This document shows positions 53,978 through 62,181 of a stretch of DNA of 64,000 nucleotides, in pieces (the stretch's first letter is position 1; each line of letters starts with the position of its first letter). Made by a program: the position numbers and the translations under genes. Origin of the DNA: Streptomyces sp. V3I7 (GTDB lineage Bacteria > Actinomycetota > Actinomycetes > Streptomycetales > Streptomycetaceae); assembly GCF_030817495.1 (NCBI RefSeq), contig NZ_JAUSZK010000001.1:1336001-1400000 (forward strand). The letters run 5' to 3'. The notes beneath the pieces were generated by a model that searched no databases, was not told the origin of the DNA, and saw only the letters and a list, made by a program, of their open reading frames with translations.

Positions 53978-54325
53978 ATGGCCACGATCGAGGAGTGCCG
54001 CACCGCACTGGAGAAACTCTCGGACAACATGCAGGGCGCCGAGGGCGACGTCCGCACGGCCGCCGCCCTGGATCGCACGGTGAGCTGTCACATCACCGAC
54101 CTCGACGTCAGCTTCGCCGGACATCTCACCGGCGGCCGGATCGAGGTGCGCGAGACCTATACCGGGCCGCCCCGCGAGCGGGCGCAGATCCGGCTCGCCA
54201 TGGCGGGCGACGACCTGGTGGCCCTGGTCGGGGGCGGCCTGCACTTCGCGAAGGCCTGGGGCTCGGGCCGGGTGCGGCTGGAGGCCTCGCTGTTCGACCT
54301 GTTCCGGCTCAGGAAACTGCTGTAG
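53978..54325 (+). CDS. SCP2 sterol-binding domain protein
   Basis: 115 residues, a single SCP2 domain. VSCHITDLDVSFAGHLTGGRIEVRE and RLAMAGDDLVALVGGGLHFAKAWGSGRVRLEASLFDLFRLRKLL match the C-terminal SCP2 pattern (GDxxDxxxLxxGxxxFxxAWxxGRxxxxG). The fold binds lipids or sterol-like molecules. No signal peptide. The last 17 bp overlap the 3' end of the convergent ABC ATPase gene. Confidence 0.82.
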   Translation: MATIEECRTALEKLSDNMQGAEGDVRTAAALDRTVSCHITDLDVSFAGHLTGGRIEVRETYTGPPRERAQIRLAMAGDDLVALVGGGLHFAKAWGSGRVRLEASLFDLFRLRKLL

Positions 54326-55154
54326 CCGTCCGTGCCTTGCGGGCGGCCGGCACCACCAGGGGCGTGCCCGTCTCGGGGTCGTCGATGACCTGGCAGCGCA
54401 GCCCGAAGACCTCCTCGACCAGGTCGGCGGTGACGATGTCGGCAGGGGCGCCCTCGGCGACGACCCGGCCGCCGCGCAGGGCGATGAGGTGGGTGGCGTA
54501 CCGGGCGGCGTGGTTGAGGTCGTGCAGGACGGCGACCAGGGTGCGGCCGTGCTCCTCGTGCAGCTCGGCGCACAGGTCGAGGACGTCGATCTGGTGCTGG
54601 ATGTCCAGATAGGTGGTCGGCTCGTCGAGCAGCAGCAGCGGGGTCTGCTGGGCGAGCGCCATCGCGATCCACACCCGCTGGCGCTGGCCGCCGGACAGCT
54701 CGTCGACGTACCGGTCGGCGAGCTCGGCGACGCCGGTGCGGGCCATGGATTCCTGGACGATCCGCTCGTCCTCGGGGGACCACTGGCGCAGGATGCCCTG
54801 GTGCGGGTAGCGGCCGCGGCCCACCAGGTCGCCGACGGTGATCCCGTCGGGGGCGACCGCCGACTGCGGCAGCAGGCCGAGGGTGCGCGCGACCTTCTTG
54901 GCGGGCATCGACTGGATGACCTGCCCGTCGAGCAGGACCTGGCCCTGGCTCGGCCTGAGCATCCGTGACAGCGCCCGCAGGAGCGTCGACTTGCCGCACG
55001 CGTTCGGGCCGACGATCACCGTGAAGGAGTGGTCGGGTATCTCCACCGACAGCTGCTCGGCGATGACGCGCTGGTCGTAGGCGAGGGTGACGTTGTCGGC
55101 CGACAGGCGGTTCACGGTGCTCCTCTTGCTGTCTGACACGGGGGTGGCGCTCAT
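54309..55154 (-). CDS. Iron-siderophore ABC transporter, ATP-binding protein (FecE/FepC type)
   Basis: 281 residues. Walker A GPNACGKST (49-57), signature LSGGQRQR, Walker B LLLLDEPTTYLD and switch His in AVLHDLNHAARYATH are intact. GPNACGKST and the DIQHQIDVLDL stretch are typical of siderophore importers. The ATG overlaps the stop of the upstream permease gene (ATGA). It is the third gene of a permease-permease-ATPase operon under an iron box. A substrate-binding lipoprotein gene is missing nearby. Confidence 0.92.
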   Translation of the reverse strand: MSATPVSDSKRSTVNRLSADNVTLAYDQRVIAEQLSVEIPDHSFTVIVGPNACGKSTLLRALSRMLRPSQGQVLLDGQVIQSMPAKKVARTLGLLPQSAVAPDGITVGDLVGRGRYPHQGILRQWSPEDERIVQESMARTGVAELADRYVDELSGGQRQRVWIAMALAQQTPLLLLDEPTTYLDIQHQIDVLDLCAELHEEHGRTLVAVLHDLNHAARYATHLIALRGGRVVAEGAPADIVTADLVEEVFGLRCQVIDDPETGTPLVVPAARKARTATAVS

Positions 55155-56230
55155 ATCCGGCCCGCCTTGCGCTCGGTGACCAGGAGCCACAGCAGGTAGA
55201 CGCCGCCGAGGACTCCGGTGACCACGCCGACGGGCAGCTGGTCGGCGCCGAAGGCGCGCTGGGAGGCCCAGTCGGCGGTGACCAGCAGGGCGGCGCCCAT
55301 GCAGAGGGAGGCGACCAGGTTGGGGCCGGGTGAGCAGGTCAGCCGCCGGGCGAGCTGCGGCGCGGTGAGCGCCACGAAGCTGACGGGTCCTGCGGCGGCG
55401 GTCGCGGTCGCGGTGAGCAGGACGGCCGCGACCATCAGCAGCAGCCGTACGCGCTCGACGCGCACTCCGAGGGCGTACGCGACGTCGTCGCCCATCTCCA
55501 GCATCCGCAGCCCGCGGGCCTGGCCGAGAACGAGCGGGACGAGCACGGCGCACAGGGCGAGCAGGGGCCAGACCTGGCTCCAGTCCCGGCCGTTGAGGGA
55601 GCCGGTCATCCACACGACCGCACGGGCCGCGTCGACGAGGTCGGCCTTGGTGAGCAGATAGCCGTTGATCGCCGTGACGACGGCGGAGACGCCTATGCCG
55701 ACGAGGACCAGCCGGTACCCGTGCACGCCGCGCTTCCAGGCGAGCAGGTAGATGGCGAGCCCGGTGGCCAGGCCGCCGACGAGCGCGCCGGCGGTGACCT
55801 CGGCGGCGGAGCCGGACAGCAGCACGATCACGACGAGCGCGCCGGCCGTCGAGCCCTGCGCGAGGCCGAGCACGTCCGGGCTGCCCAGCGGGTTACGGGA
55901 GACGGCCTGGAACAGCGCGCCGCCGAGGCCGAGCGAGGCGCCGACGAGCAGGCCGACCAGGACGCGCGGCAGCCGGAGCTCGTTCACGATGAAGTTCTGG
56001 AAGGGCGTTCCGTCCCCGGCCAGCGCCCTGAGGACGTCGGCGGCCGGGATCTTGGCGTCGCCGGTGCCGATCAGCGCGACGCTCGCGACGCACGCGGCGA
56101 CCAGCAGCAGGGCGACGACGGTCAGCGTGCGCACGTCCAGCCGGACGGCGAGGCCGCCGGGGCCGCGCAGGGCGCGGACGGCGGGCGCGGGGCGGCTCTT
56201 CGCGAGGCGGCTCATCCGGGGAGTCTTCAC
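55151..56230 (-). CDS. Iron-siderophore ABC transporter, FecCD-type permease 2
   Basis: 359 residues with about nine to ten membrane segments. LRLPRVLVGLLVGASLGLGGALFQAVSRNPLGSPDVLGLAQGSTAGA is the family signature region, and GPVSFVALTAPQLAR the conserved C-terminal block. It forms half of the membrane channel with the coupled gene upstream. The GTG start overlaps the stop of permease 1 (GTGA). An N-terminal Arg-rich tail of 30 residues precedes the first TM. Confidence 0.92.
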   Translation of the reverse strand: MKTPRMSRLAKSRPAPAVRALRGPGGLAVRLDVRTLTVVALLLVAACVASVALIGTGDAKIPAADVLRALAGDGTPFQNFIVNELRLPRVLVGLLVGASLGLGGALFQAVSRNPLGSPDVLGLAQGSTAGALVVIVLLSGSAAEVTAGALVGGLATGLAIYLLAWKRGVHGYRLVLVGIGVSAVVTAINGYLLTKADLVDAARAVVWMTGSLNGRDWSQVWPLLALCAVLVPLVLGQARGLRMLEMGDDVAYALGVRVERVRLLLMVAAVLLTATATAAAGPVSFVALTAPQLARRLTCSPGPNLVASLCMGAALLVTADWASQRAFGADQLPVGVVTGVLGGVYLLWLLVTERKAGRI

Positions 56231-57270
56231 AGCTGGGCCGTCCTCCGTCGCCGTACGAGATAGATGAAGAGCGGGCCGCCGATGACCGCGGTGACGATGC
56301 CGACCTGGAGCTCGGCGGGCCGGGCGACGATCCGGCCGACGACGTCGGCGCCGAGCAGCAGCACGGGTGCCAGGATCGTCGCGTAGGGCAGGATCCAGCG
56401 CAGGTCGGGTCCGGTGAAGGAGCGCACGACGTGCGGGACCATCAGGCCGACGAACATGATCGGGCCGCAGGCCGCGGTGGCGGCGCCGCACAGCAGGGTC
56501 GCGGCGAGCATGGCCAGTGCCCGGGTGCGGCCGAGGTGGGCGCCGAGGGCGCGGGCGGTGTCGTCGCCCATCGCCACGGCGTTCAGCGGGCGGGCGAGCA
56601 GGAGGGCGAGGACGGTGCCGATCGCGAGGAACGGCAGCACCTGCGTGATCGTCGCGTCGGTCGCCGAGGAGAGCGAACCGACCGTCCAGAAGCGCATCTT
56701 GCCGAGCGCCGCGTCGTCCGTGATCATCACGGCCTGGAGATAGCCGTAGAGCGCGGCGCTGATCGCCGTACCGGCGAGCGCGAGCCGGACCGGGGTGGCG
56801 CCGCGGCCGCCGCCGAGGAACCAGACCAGTGCGCCGACGATGGCCGCGCCGGCGAACGCGAACCAGACGTAGCCGCTCAGCGACGTGACGCCGAAGAAGG
56901 TGAGGGCGGTGACGACCGCGGCGGAGGCGCCCGCGTTGATGCCGAGCAGGCCGGGGTCGGCCAGCGGGTTGCGGGTGAGCGCCTGGAGCACCGCGCCGGA
57001 CAGGCCGAGCGCGGCGCCGACGAGCAGCCCGAGGAGGGTGCGCGAGAGCCGCTCGTCGACGACGACGTCGCCGTACGCCCCCGAGGCGTGGAACAGGCCG
57101 TGCCAGACCTGTGCCGACGACAGCTCTTTCGCTCCGATCGCGATGCTCGCCAGGGCGACGAGCACCAGGATCGCGACGGCGACGAGCAGCCCGAAGGCCC
57201 GTATCGCCCGGCGGCTCGGGGGCGCGGCGGTGATGTCCGCGCGCTGTTCGGGAGGACTGTCGACCAACAC
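56227..57270 (-). CDS. Iron-siderophore ABC transporter, FecCD-type permease 1
   Basis: 347 residues. RLSRTLLGLLVGAALGLSGAVLQALTRNPLADPGLLGINAGAS and GPIMFVGLMVPHVVRSFTGPD are the FecCD signatures. About nine membrane helices are seen. GTG 57270 is leaderless: TAACCT lies six bases upstream and overlaps an iron box, so DmdR1/IdeR-type repression in iron-replete cells is expected. It heads the three-gene operon. Confidence 0.92.
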   Translation of the reverse strand: MLVDSPPEQRADITAAPPSRRAIRAFGLLVAVAILVLVALASIAIGAKELSSAQVWHGLFHASGAYGDVVVDERLSRTLLGLLVGAALGLSGAVLQALTRNPLADPGLLGINAGASAAVVTALTFFGVTSLSGYVWFAFAGAAIVGALVWFLGGGRGATPVRLALAGTAISAALYGYLQAVMITDDAALGKMRFWTVGSLSSATDATITQVLPFLAIGTVLALLLARPLNAVAMGDDTARALGAHLGRTRALAMLAATLLCGAATAACGPIMFVGLMVPHVVRSFTGPDLRWILPYATILAPVLLLGADVVGRIVARPAELQVGIVTAVIGGPLFIYLVRRRRTAQL

Positions 57271-57274
57271 GGGG

Positions 57275-57293
57275 TTAGGTTAGCCTACCCTCG
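57275..57293. promoter_or_regulatory. Iron box (DmdR1/IdeR site) before the FecCD operon
   Basis: TTAGGTTAGCCTACCCTCG matches the 19-bp consensus TTAGGTTAGGCTAACCTAA at 15 positions, with a perfect left half. It covers the -10 hexamer TAACCT (minus strand, 57277-57282). Confidence 0.8.
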
Positions 57294-57350
57294 CATCTGA
57301 TCTCGATACGGAGTCCCACAGTCCGTAACCGCTCACAGCCCGAGACCCGT

Positions 57351-58382
57351 CTACAGCCCGAGCCGCGCGAGCGCCTTGCCTCCGTCCAGCTCGCAGACGC
57401 CGTCACCGGCCGCCGTCCAGGCCGCCGCGCACAGGGCGCGCAGCCCGTCCAGGGCCTCGCCGTCGCCGGACAGCTCCAGCTCGCCTGCCCCGGCCGCCGC
57501 CGTCCACCCGCCACAACGGAAACCGTCATCCGTCCGGGTGATCTCCGGCTGGCCGGTGAGCAGCCCGCGCAGATCGGCGTCGACGTACGTCGGACGGTGC
57601 TGCGGCGGGGCGGCGAGCAGCTGTGCGCCGTCGGTCACACCCGTCAGGACGAGCAGCGAATCGACACCGCCGTTGAACGCGCCCTCGATGTCCGTGTCCA
57701 GCCGGTCCCCGATCACCAGGGGCCGCTCGGCACCCGTCCGCAGGATCGTCTCGCGGTGCATGGGGGGCAGCGGCTTGCCCGCCACCTGCGGCTCGGCGCC
57801 GGTCGCGATCCGCACGACCTGCACCGCCGCGCCGTTGCCCGGCGCGATCCCGCGTCCGCTGGGGATCGTCAGATCGTTGTTGGACGCGAACCAGGGCACC
57901 CCGCGCTGGATCGCGAAGCTCGCCTCGGCGAACCGGCCCCAGGCCAGGTCGGGCCCGCCGTAACCCTGCACGACCGCCGCCGGGTCGTCGTCCGCCGACT
58001 CCACCGGCTCCAGCCCGCGCTCGCGCAGCGCGACCCGCAGCCCCTCGCCGCCGATCACCAGCACGCGTGCGCCCGCCGGCACCTGCTCGCTGATCAGCCG
58101 CGCGACCGCCTGCGCGGACGTGATGACGTCACCGGCCTCCGTCGGTATCCCCAGCTCGGTCAGATGCCCGGCCACGGTGTCCGGCGTGCGCAGCGCGTTG
58201 TTGGTGACGTAGGCCAGGTGCATCCCGCCCGCGCGGGCCGCGGCCAGCGAGTCGACCGCGTGGTCGATCGCGTCACCGCCCGCGTACACCACCCCGTCCA
58301 GATCGAGCAGCGCCGTGTCGTACACCTCGCTCAGGGGCTGCCCACTGCCTTCGGGCACGGTCCTGACGACGCCCTGACTCAT
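57351..58382 (-). CDS. HAD-superfamily phosphatase (NagD/phosphoglycolate phosphatase type)
   Basis: 343 residues. LLDLDGVVYAG holds the nucleophile Asp, VTNNALRT motif 2, and GDRLDTDIEGAFNGGVDSLLVLTGVT motif 4 with acidic residues. The cap domain lies between. Relatives remove phosphate from p-nitrophenylphosphate, nucleotides or phosphoglycolate; substrate unknown. The last 75 residues (after TRTDDGFRCGG) are an extra C-terminal domain that is common in actinobacterial members. ATG 58382 has GAGGAG nine bases upstream. It diverges from the DUF1015 gene. Confidence 0.9.
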   Translation of the reverse strand: MSQGVVRTVPEGSGQPLSEVYDTALLDLDGVVYAGGDAIDHAVDSLAAARAGGMHLAYVTNNALRTPDTVAGHLTELGIPTEAGDVITSAQAVARLISEQVPAGARVLVIGGEGLRVALRERGLEPVESADDDPAAVVQGYGGPDLAWGRFAEASFAIQRGVPWFASNNDLTIPSGRGIAPGNGAAVQVVRIATGAEPQVAGKPLPPMHRETILRTGAERPLVIGDRLDTDIEGAFNGGVDSLLVLTGVTDGAQLLAAPPQHRPTYVDADLRGLLTGQPEITRTDDGFRCGGWTAAAGAGELELSGDGEALDGLRALCAAAWTAAGDGVCELDGGKALARLGL

Positions 58383-58443
58383 TCCGCATCGCTCCTCGTT
58401 TCGACGGCTTTTCCCCGATCATGCCGTACGCCACCGACACACG

Positions 58444-58449
58444 TACGAT
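58444..58449 (+). promoter_or_regulatory. -10 element of the DUF1015 gene, leaderless
   Basis: TACGAT lies 6 nt before ATG 58456, with no ribosome binding site. Confidence 0.5.
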
Positions 58450-58455
58450 GCCGGG

Positions 58456-59766
58456 ATGAACACTGCAGGTCACTCGGAAGCGGCGGTGCCGGACTACACG
58501 GGAGCGGCGGCGTCGTCCCGGGGTCTGGAACTCGCGCCGTTCCGGGGCCTCCGTTACGACCCCGACCGGGTCGGCAGTCTGGCCGCCGTGACGTCACCGC
58601 CGTACGACGTCGTCGTACGCCCCGACGGCCTGCACCACCTCCAGTCGGCGGATCCCTACAACATCGTCCGGCTGATCCTTCCCGAGGCCGGCACCCCGAG
58701 CGCCCGCAACGAGCAGGCGGCCGACACTCTGCGCCGCTGGCTCGCCGAGGGCGTGCTGGCCGCCGACCCCGAGCCGCGCCTGTACGTGTACGAGCAGCGC
58801 GACGGCAACGGCATGCTCCAGCGCGGCGTCATCGGCGCCCTGCGCGTCTCGGACCCCTCGGAGGGCGTCGTCCTGCCGCACGAGGACGTCATGCCCCCGG
58901 TCGTCGCCGACCGCGCGGCCCTGATGCGCGCCACGTCCGCGAACCTGGAGCCGCTGCTCCTCACCTACCACGGCAACGGCACCACCGCCGAGGTCATCGA
59001 ACGCACCGCCGCCGGGCCCCCGCTGATCGACACCACCACCGAGGACGGCTTCCACCATCGCCTCTGGTCGATCACGGACCCGGTCGACATGATGGACGTC
59101 CAGACGGACCTGTTCCACCGCCAGGCCCTGATCGCCGACGGCCACCACCGCTGGGCGACGTATCTGCGGCTGTGCGCGGAGCACCCCTCCCCCAGCCCCT
59201 GGGACTACGGCCTGGTCCTCCTCGTCGACACGCTCCGCTACCCGCTGCGCGTCCGCGCCATCCACCGCCTTCTGCACGCCCTGCCGGTCGCGGACGCGCT
59301 GGCCGCCGTGGAGGGCCTGTTCCGGGTACGCCGCCTGGAGACGTCCCTCGCCGAGGCCATGCGGGCGCTGGCCGACGCGGTCTGTGCGGGCAACGCGTTC
59401 CTGCTCGCGGGGGACGGCGCCTTCCACCTGATCGACCGCCCGGACGCGGACCTCCTGGCCCGCACGGTCCCCGCCGACCACCCGGCCGCCTGGCGCACCC
59501 TGGACGCGACCGTCCTGCACGCCACGCTCCTGGACCACGTCTGGCGCATCCCCGAGGACTCGCCCGCCCACATCGCCTACATCCATGACACGGCCGCCAC
59601 AGTGGCCAAGGCGGAACGCGACGGAGGTACGGCGGTGCTGATGCACCCGGTCCGCGAGGAGGTCGTCCGCGAACTGGCCCGCCAGGGCGTGAAGATGCCC
59701 CGCAAGTCGACGTCGTTCGGCCCGAAGCCGGCGTCGGGACTGGTGCTGCGCGCGCTGGAGTTCTGA
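58456..59766 (+). CDS. DUF1015-family protein
   Basis: 436 residues. The family pattern is clear: APFRGLRYDPDRVGSLAAVTSPPYDVV near the start, NIVRLILPE, LYVYEQ, the block IADGHHRWATYL, and MHPVREEVVRELARQGVKMPRKSTSFGPKPASGLVLRAL at the end. DUF1015 proteins are widespread; their biochemical role is not established as far as I know. No signal peptide or membrane helix is seen. It begins leaderless and ends before a strong terminator. Confidence 0.88.
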   Translation: MNTAGHSEAAVPDYTGAAASSRGLELAPFRGLRYDPDRVGSLAAVTSPPYDVVVRPDGLHHLQSADPYNIVRLILPEAGTPSARNEQAADTLRRWLAEGVLAADPEPRLYVYEQRDGNGMLQRGVIGALRVSDPSEGVVLPHEDVMPPVVADRAALMRATSANLEPLLLTYHGNGTTAEVIERTAAGPPLIDTTTEDGFHHRLWSITDPVDMMDVQTDLFHRQALIADGHHRWATYLRLCAEHPSPSPWDYGLVLLVDTLRYPLRVRAIHRLLHALPVADALAAVEGLFRVRRLETSLAEAMRALADAVCAGNAFLLAGDGAFHLIDRPDADLLARTVPADHPAAWRTLDATVLHATLLDHVWRIPEDSPAHIAYIHDTAATVAKAERDGGTAVLMHPVREEVVRELARQGVKMPRKSTSFGPKPASGLVLRALEF

Positions 59767-59784
59767 CCACACCCCGGACATGCG

Positions 59785-59817
59785 AAAGGGCGGGCCCCCG
59801 AGGGAGTCCCGCCCTTT
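59785..59817. terminator. Bidirectional terminator between DUF1015 and repeat-protein genes
   Basis: AAAGGGCGGG ... CCCGCCCTTT is a perfect 10-bp stem with a 13-nt loop between convergent genes. Confidence 0.8.
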
Positions 59818-59831
59818 GTCATCGGCCGATG

Positions 59832-61817
59832 TCAGATCCTGTCGTCGCCCTGGTCACGGACCTCGTCGCGGTCTTCGTCGCGCGCCTTGTCGACGTCCTG
59901 GCCGGCGCCCTGGCCGGCGTCGTCCTGGCCGGCCTCGGCGGCGTCGTCCGCCGCGGGGGCGGCCTCGGCCTCGTCCACCACCAGGGCGTCCATGAACTCG
60001 ACACCGTCCAGCTCGGCCAGCCGGTCGGAGGCGTCCGTGCTGCCGTCGCGGTCGGCCTCGACGGCCTTGGCGAACCACTCACGGGCCTCGGTCTCACGAC
60101 CGGCGGCGAGCAGCGCGTCCGCGTACGCGTAGCGCAGGCGCGCGGTCCACGGCTGCACGGAGTTGGAGGCCAGCTCGGGGCTCTGCAGCGTCACGATGGC
60201 CGCGTCCAGCTGCCCCATGTCACGCCGAGCACCGGCCGCGACGAGCCGCATCTCGACCTGACCGGCCTTGTCGAGCTTGTGCGTCTCGGGGGCGCCGGCC
60301 ATGTCGAGCGCCTTCTCCGGCCGCCCCAGCCCACGCTCGCAGTCGGCCATCACGGGCCACAGCTCCGTGTTGCCGGTCATGCGCCGCGCGGCCCGGAACT
60401 CGGCCAGCGCCTCGGAGTACTTCTGGTTCGCGTACGCGGCGAACCCGGCGGCCTCCCGTACGGCGGCGACGCGCGACGCCAGACGCAGGGCCACCTTGGA
60501 GTAGCCGTACGCACCCTCGGGGTCCTCGTCGATGAGCCGGGCGACCATCACCAGGTTCTTGGCGACGTCCTCCGCGAGCCCCTTGGGCAGGCTCTGCAGC
60601 TCCTGTCGTACGTCCTTGTCGATCTCGTCGCCCGTGACGTCCTCCGGGATCGGCAGCCGCTTGATCGGCTCCCGGTCGCGGTCACGGTCCCGGTCGTCAC
60701 GCCGACCGTAGCCGCCGCCACCGCCGCGCCGGTCGTCGCGGCCGCGGTAGCCGCCACGGTCGTCACGGCGGTCATCGCGACGGCCGTAGCTGCCACCGCG
60801 GTCACCGCGGTCGTCGCGACGGGGGCCACGACCCCGGTCGTCCCGCCCGCGGAAGCCACCGCGGTCGCCGCGGTCGCCGCCCCGGCTGTCCTCGCGGCCG
60901 CCACGGTAGCCACCACGGTCATCACGGCGGTCACCGCGGAAATCACCGCGGTCATCGCGTCGGTCGTCCCGACGGTCGTCACGGCGGAAGTCGGGGCGCT
61001 CGCCACCCCGGCGGTCATCGCGGCGGAAGTCGGGGCGCTCGCCACCCCGGCGGTCGTCACGGCGGTCATCGCGGCGGAAGTCGGGGCGCTCGCCGCCCCG
61101 GCGGTCGTCACGCCTGTCGTCACGCCGGAAGTCGCCCCGGTCGTCGCGCCCACGGTAGCCGCCACGGTCATCACGGCGGTCGCCGCGGTAGTCACCTCGG
61201 CTGTCGTCACGGCGGAAACCGCCGCGATCGGCACGCTCGCCACGCTCACCGCGGTCGTCACGACGGTCATCGCGACGGAAACCGCGATCGCGGTCATCGC
61301 CGCGGCGGTCGTCACGCCTGTCGTCACGCCGGAAGTCGCCCCGGTCGTCACGGCCGCGGTAGCCGCCACGGTCGCCACCGCGGTCTCCACCACGGTCATC
61401 ACGGCGGCCATAGCTGCCACGGTCACCGCGGTCGTCGTCGCGACGGAAGCTGCGGCGGTCGTCGTCACGACGCTCGCCGCGGGAGTCACGGTCGTCCCGG
61501 CGGTAGGGGGGCCGGTCCCCGTCACGGCGGAAGCCGCGGTCCCGGTCGTCGTCGCGACGGGGGCCACGGTCACCGCGGTCGTCACGGCCGCGGTAGCCAC
61601 CGCCGGCGCGATCGTCGCGACGGCCGTAACCGCCGCGGTCGCCACCGCGGTCTCCACCACGGTCGTCACGGCGGCCGTAGCCGCCACCACGGTCACCGCG
61701 GTCGTCGCGACGGGGAGCACTACCCCGGTCGTCCCGCCCGCGGAAGCCACCGCGGTCACCACTGTCCCGTCGCCGCTGGTCGCGCTCTGATCGATCGTCG
61801 GGAGAGTTGGTGGACAT
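59832..61817 (-). CDS. Arg/Asp/Gly-repeat protein with C-terminal TPR-like domain
   Basis: 661 residues from ATG 61817 with AGGAG six bases upstream. Residues about 1-380 are almost only Arg, Asp and Gly (RDDRGDRGGYRGR-type units), including three near-identical ERPDFRRDDRR units (about 61000-61110). Residues about 381-610 form a helical repeat domain (IPEDVTGDEIDKDVRQELQ, then VALRLASRVAAVREAAGFAAY, ALAEFRAARRMTGNTELWPVMADCERGLGRPEKAL) resembling TPRs. The tail is acidic. RGD/RGG-rich regions often bind RNA and form condensates; that is inference. The gene abuts an rRNA operon. Function unknown. Confidence 0.85.
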   Translation of the reverse strand: MSTNSPDDRSERDQRRRDSGDRGGFRGRDDRGSAPRRDDRGDRGGGYGRRDDRGGDRGGDRGGYGRRDDRAGGGYRGRDDRGDRGPRRDDDRDRGFRRDGDRPPYRRDDRDSRGERRDDDRRSFRRDDDRGDRGSYGRRDDRGGDRGGDRGGYRGRDDRGDFRRDDRRDDRRGDDRDRGFRRDDRRDDRGERGERADRGGFRRDDSRGDYRGDRRDDRGGYRGRDDRGDFRRDDRRDDRRGGERPDFRRDDRRDDRRGGERPDFRRDDRRGGERPDFRRDDRRDDRRDDRGDFRGDRRDDRGGYRGGREDSRGGDRGDRGGFRGRDDRGRGPRRDDRGDRGGSYGRRDDRRDDRGGYRGRDDRRGGGGGYGRRDDRDRDRDREPIKRLPIPEDVTGDEIDKDVRQELQSLPKGLAEDVAKNLVMVARLIDEDPEGAYGYSKVALRLASRVAAVREAAGFAAYANQKYSEALAEFRAARRMTGNTELWPVMADCERGLGRPEKALDMAGAPETHKLDKAGQVEMRLVAAGARRDMGQLDAAIVTLQSPELASNSVQPWTARLRYAYADALLAAGRETEAREWFAKAVEADRDGSTDASDRLAELDGVEFMDALVVDEAEAAPAADDAAEAGQDDAGQGAGQDVDKARDEDRDEVRDQGDDRI

Positions 61818-61906
61818 CGGTCACTCCTGTCTTCGGTACCGCAAGTCATTCTCGCGCAGCCGGGTACCCAGCGCGCTCCGAGCGGTGCTTGATTCAAAAA
61901 AACAAA

Positions 61907-61948
61907 AGGACCCCTGGTCCCAGCGTGAACGCTGGGACCAGGGGTCCT
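61907..61948 (-). terminator. rRNA operon terminator
   Basis: AGGACCCCTGGTCCCAGCGT pairs perfectly with ACGCTGGGACCAGGGGTCCT; on the minus strand it is followed by TTTTGTTTTTTTGAATC. This strong intrinsic terminator lies just after the 5S gene. Confidence 0.93.
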
Positions 61949-61959
61949 CCAAAGATTGT

Positions 61960-62076
61960 TCGGCGGCGTCCTACTCTCCCACAGGGTCCCCCCTGCAGTA
62001 CCATCGGCGCTTTGAGGCTTAGCTTCCGGGTTCGGAATGTAACCGGGCGTTTCCCTCACGCTATGACCACCGAAAC
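61960..62076 (-). rRNA. rrf: 5S ribosomal RNA
   Basis: On the minus strand it begins GTTTCGGTGGTCATAGCGTG and contains CCGAACCCGGAAGCTAAG and GGGAGAGTAGGACGCCGCCG, the standard actinobacterial 5S. Ends are within a few bases. It is the last gene of the rRNA operon. Confidence 0.95.
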
Positions 62077-62181
62077 CCTAATGGTTTCGAGCGAACAAGC
62101 ACACTTTTTACTTGTGAGTTCAGCTCTGAACCGGCAACTGTTCGTTGCCTCAGAACTTACACAGTGGACGCGAGCAACTGA

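Noticed and set aside
60950..61150. Regular direct repeats that could suggest a CRISPR array
   Set aside because: The repeats are contiguous coding repeats of one gene, with no unique spacers of constant length and no cas genes.
59829..61790. A 653-codon plus-strand frame, rich in Val/Ala/Thr, opposite the Arg/Asp/Gly-repeat gene
   Set aside because: It is the complement of repeated GACGAC/CGG codons. The minus strand has a ribosome binding site and a folded C-terminal domain, while the plus frame has neither.
62078..62181. tRNA gene in the 23S-5S spacer
   Set aside because: The spacer is about 105 bp and shows no cloverleaf or GTTCGAATC-type T-arm in context.
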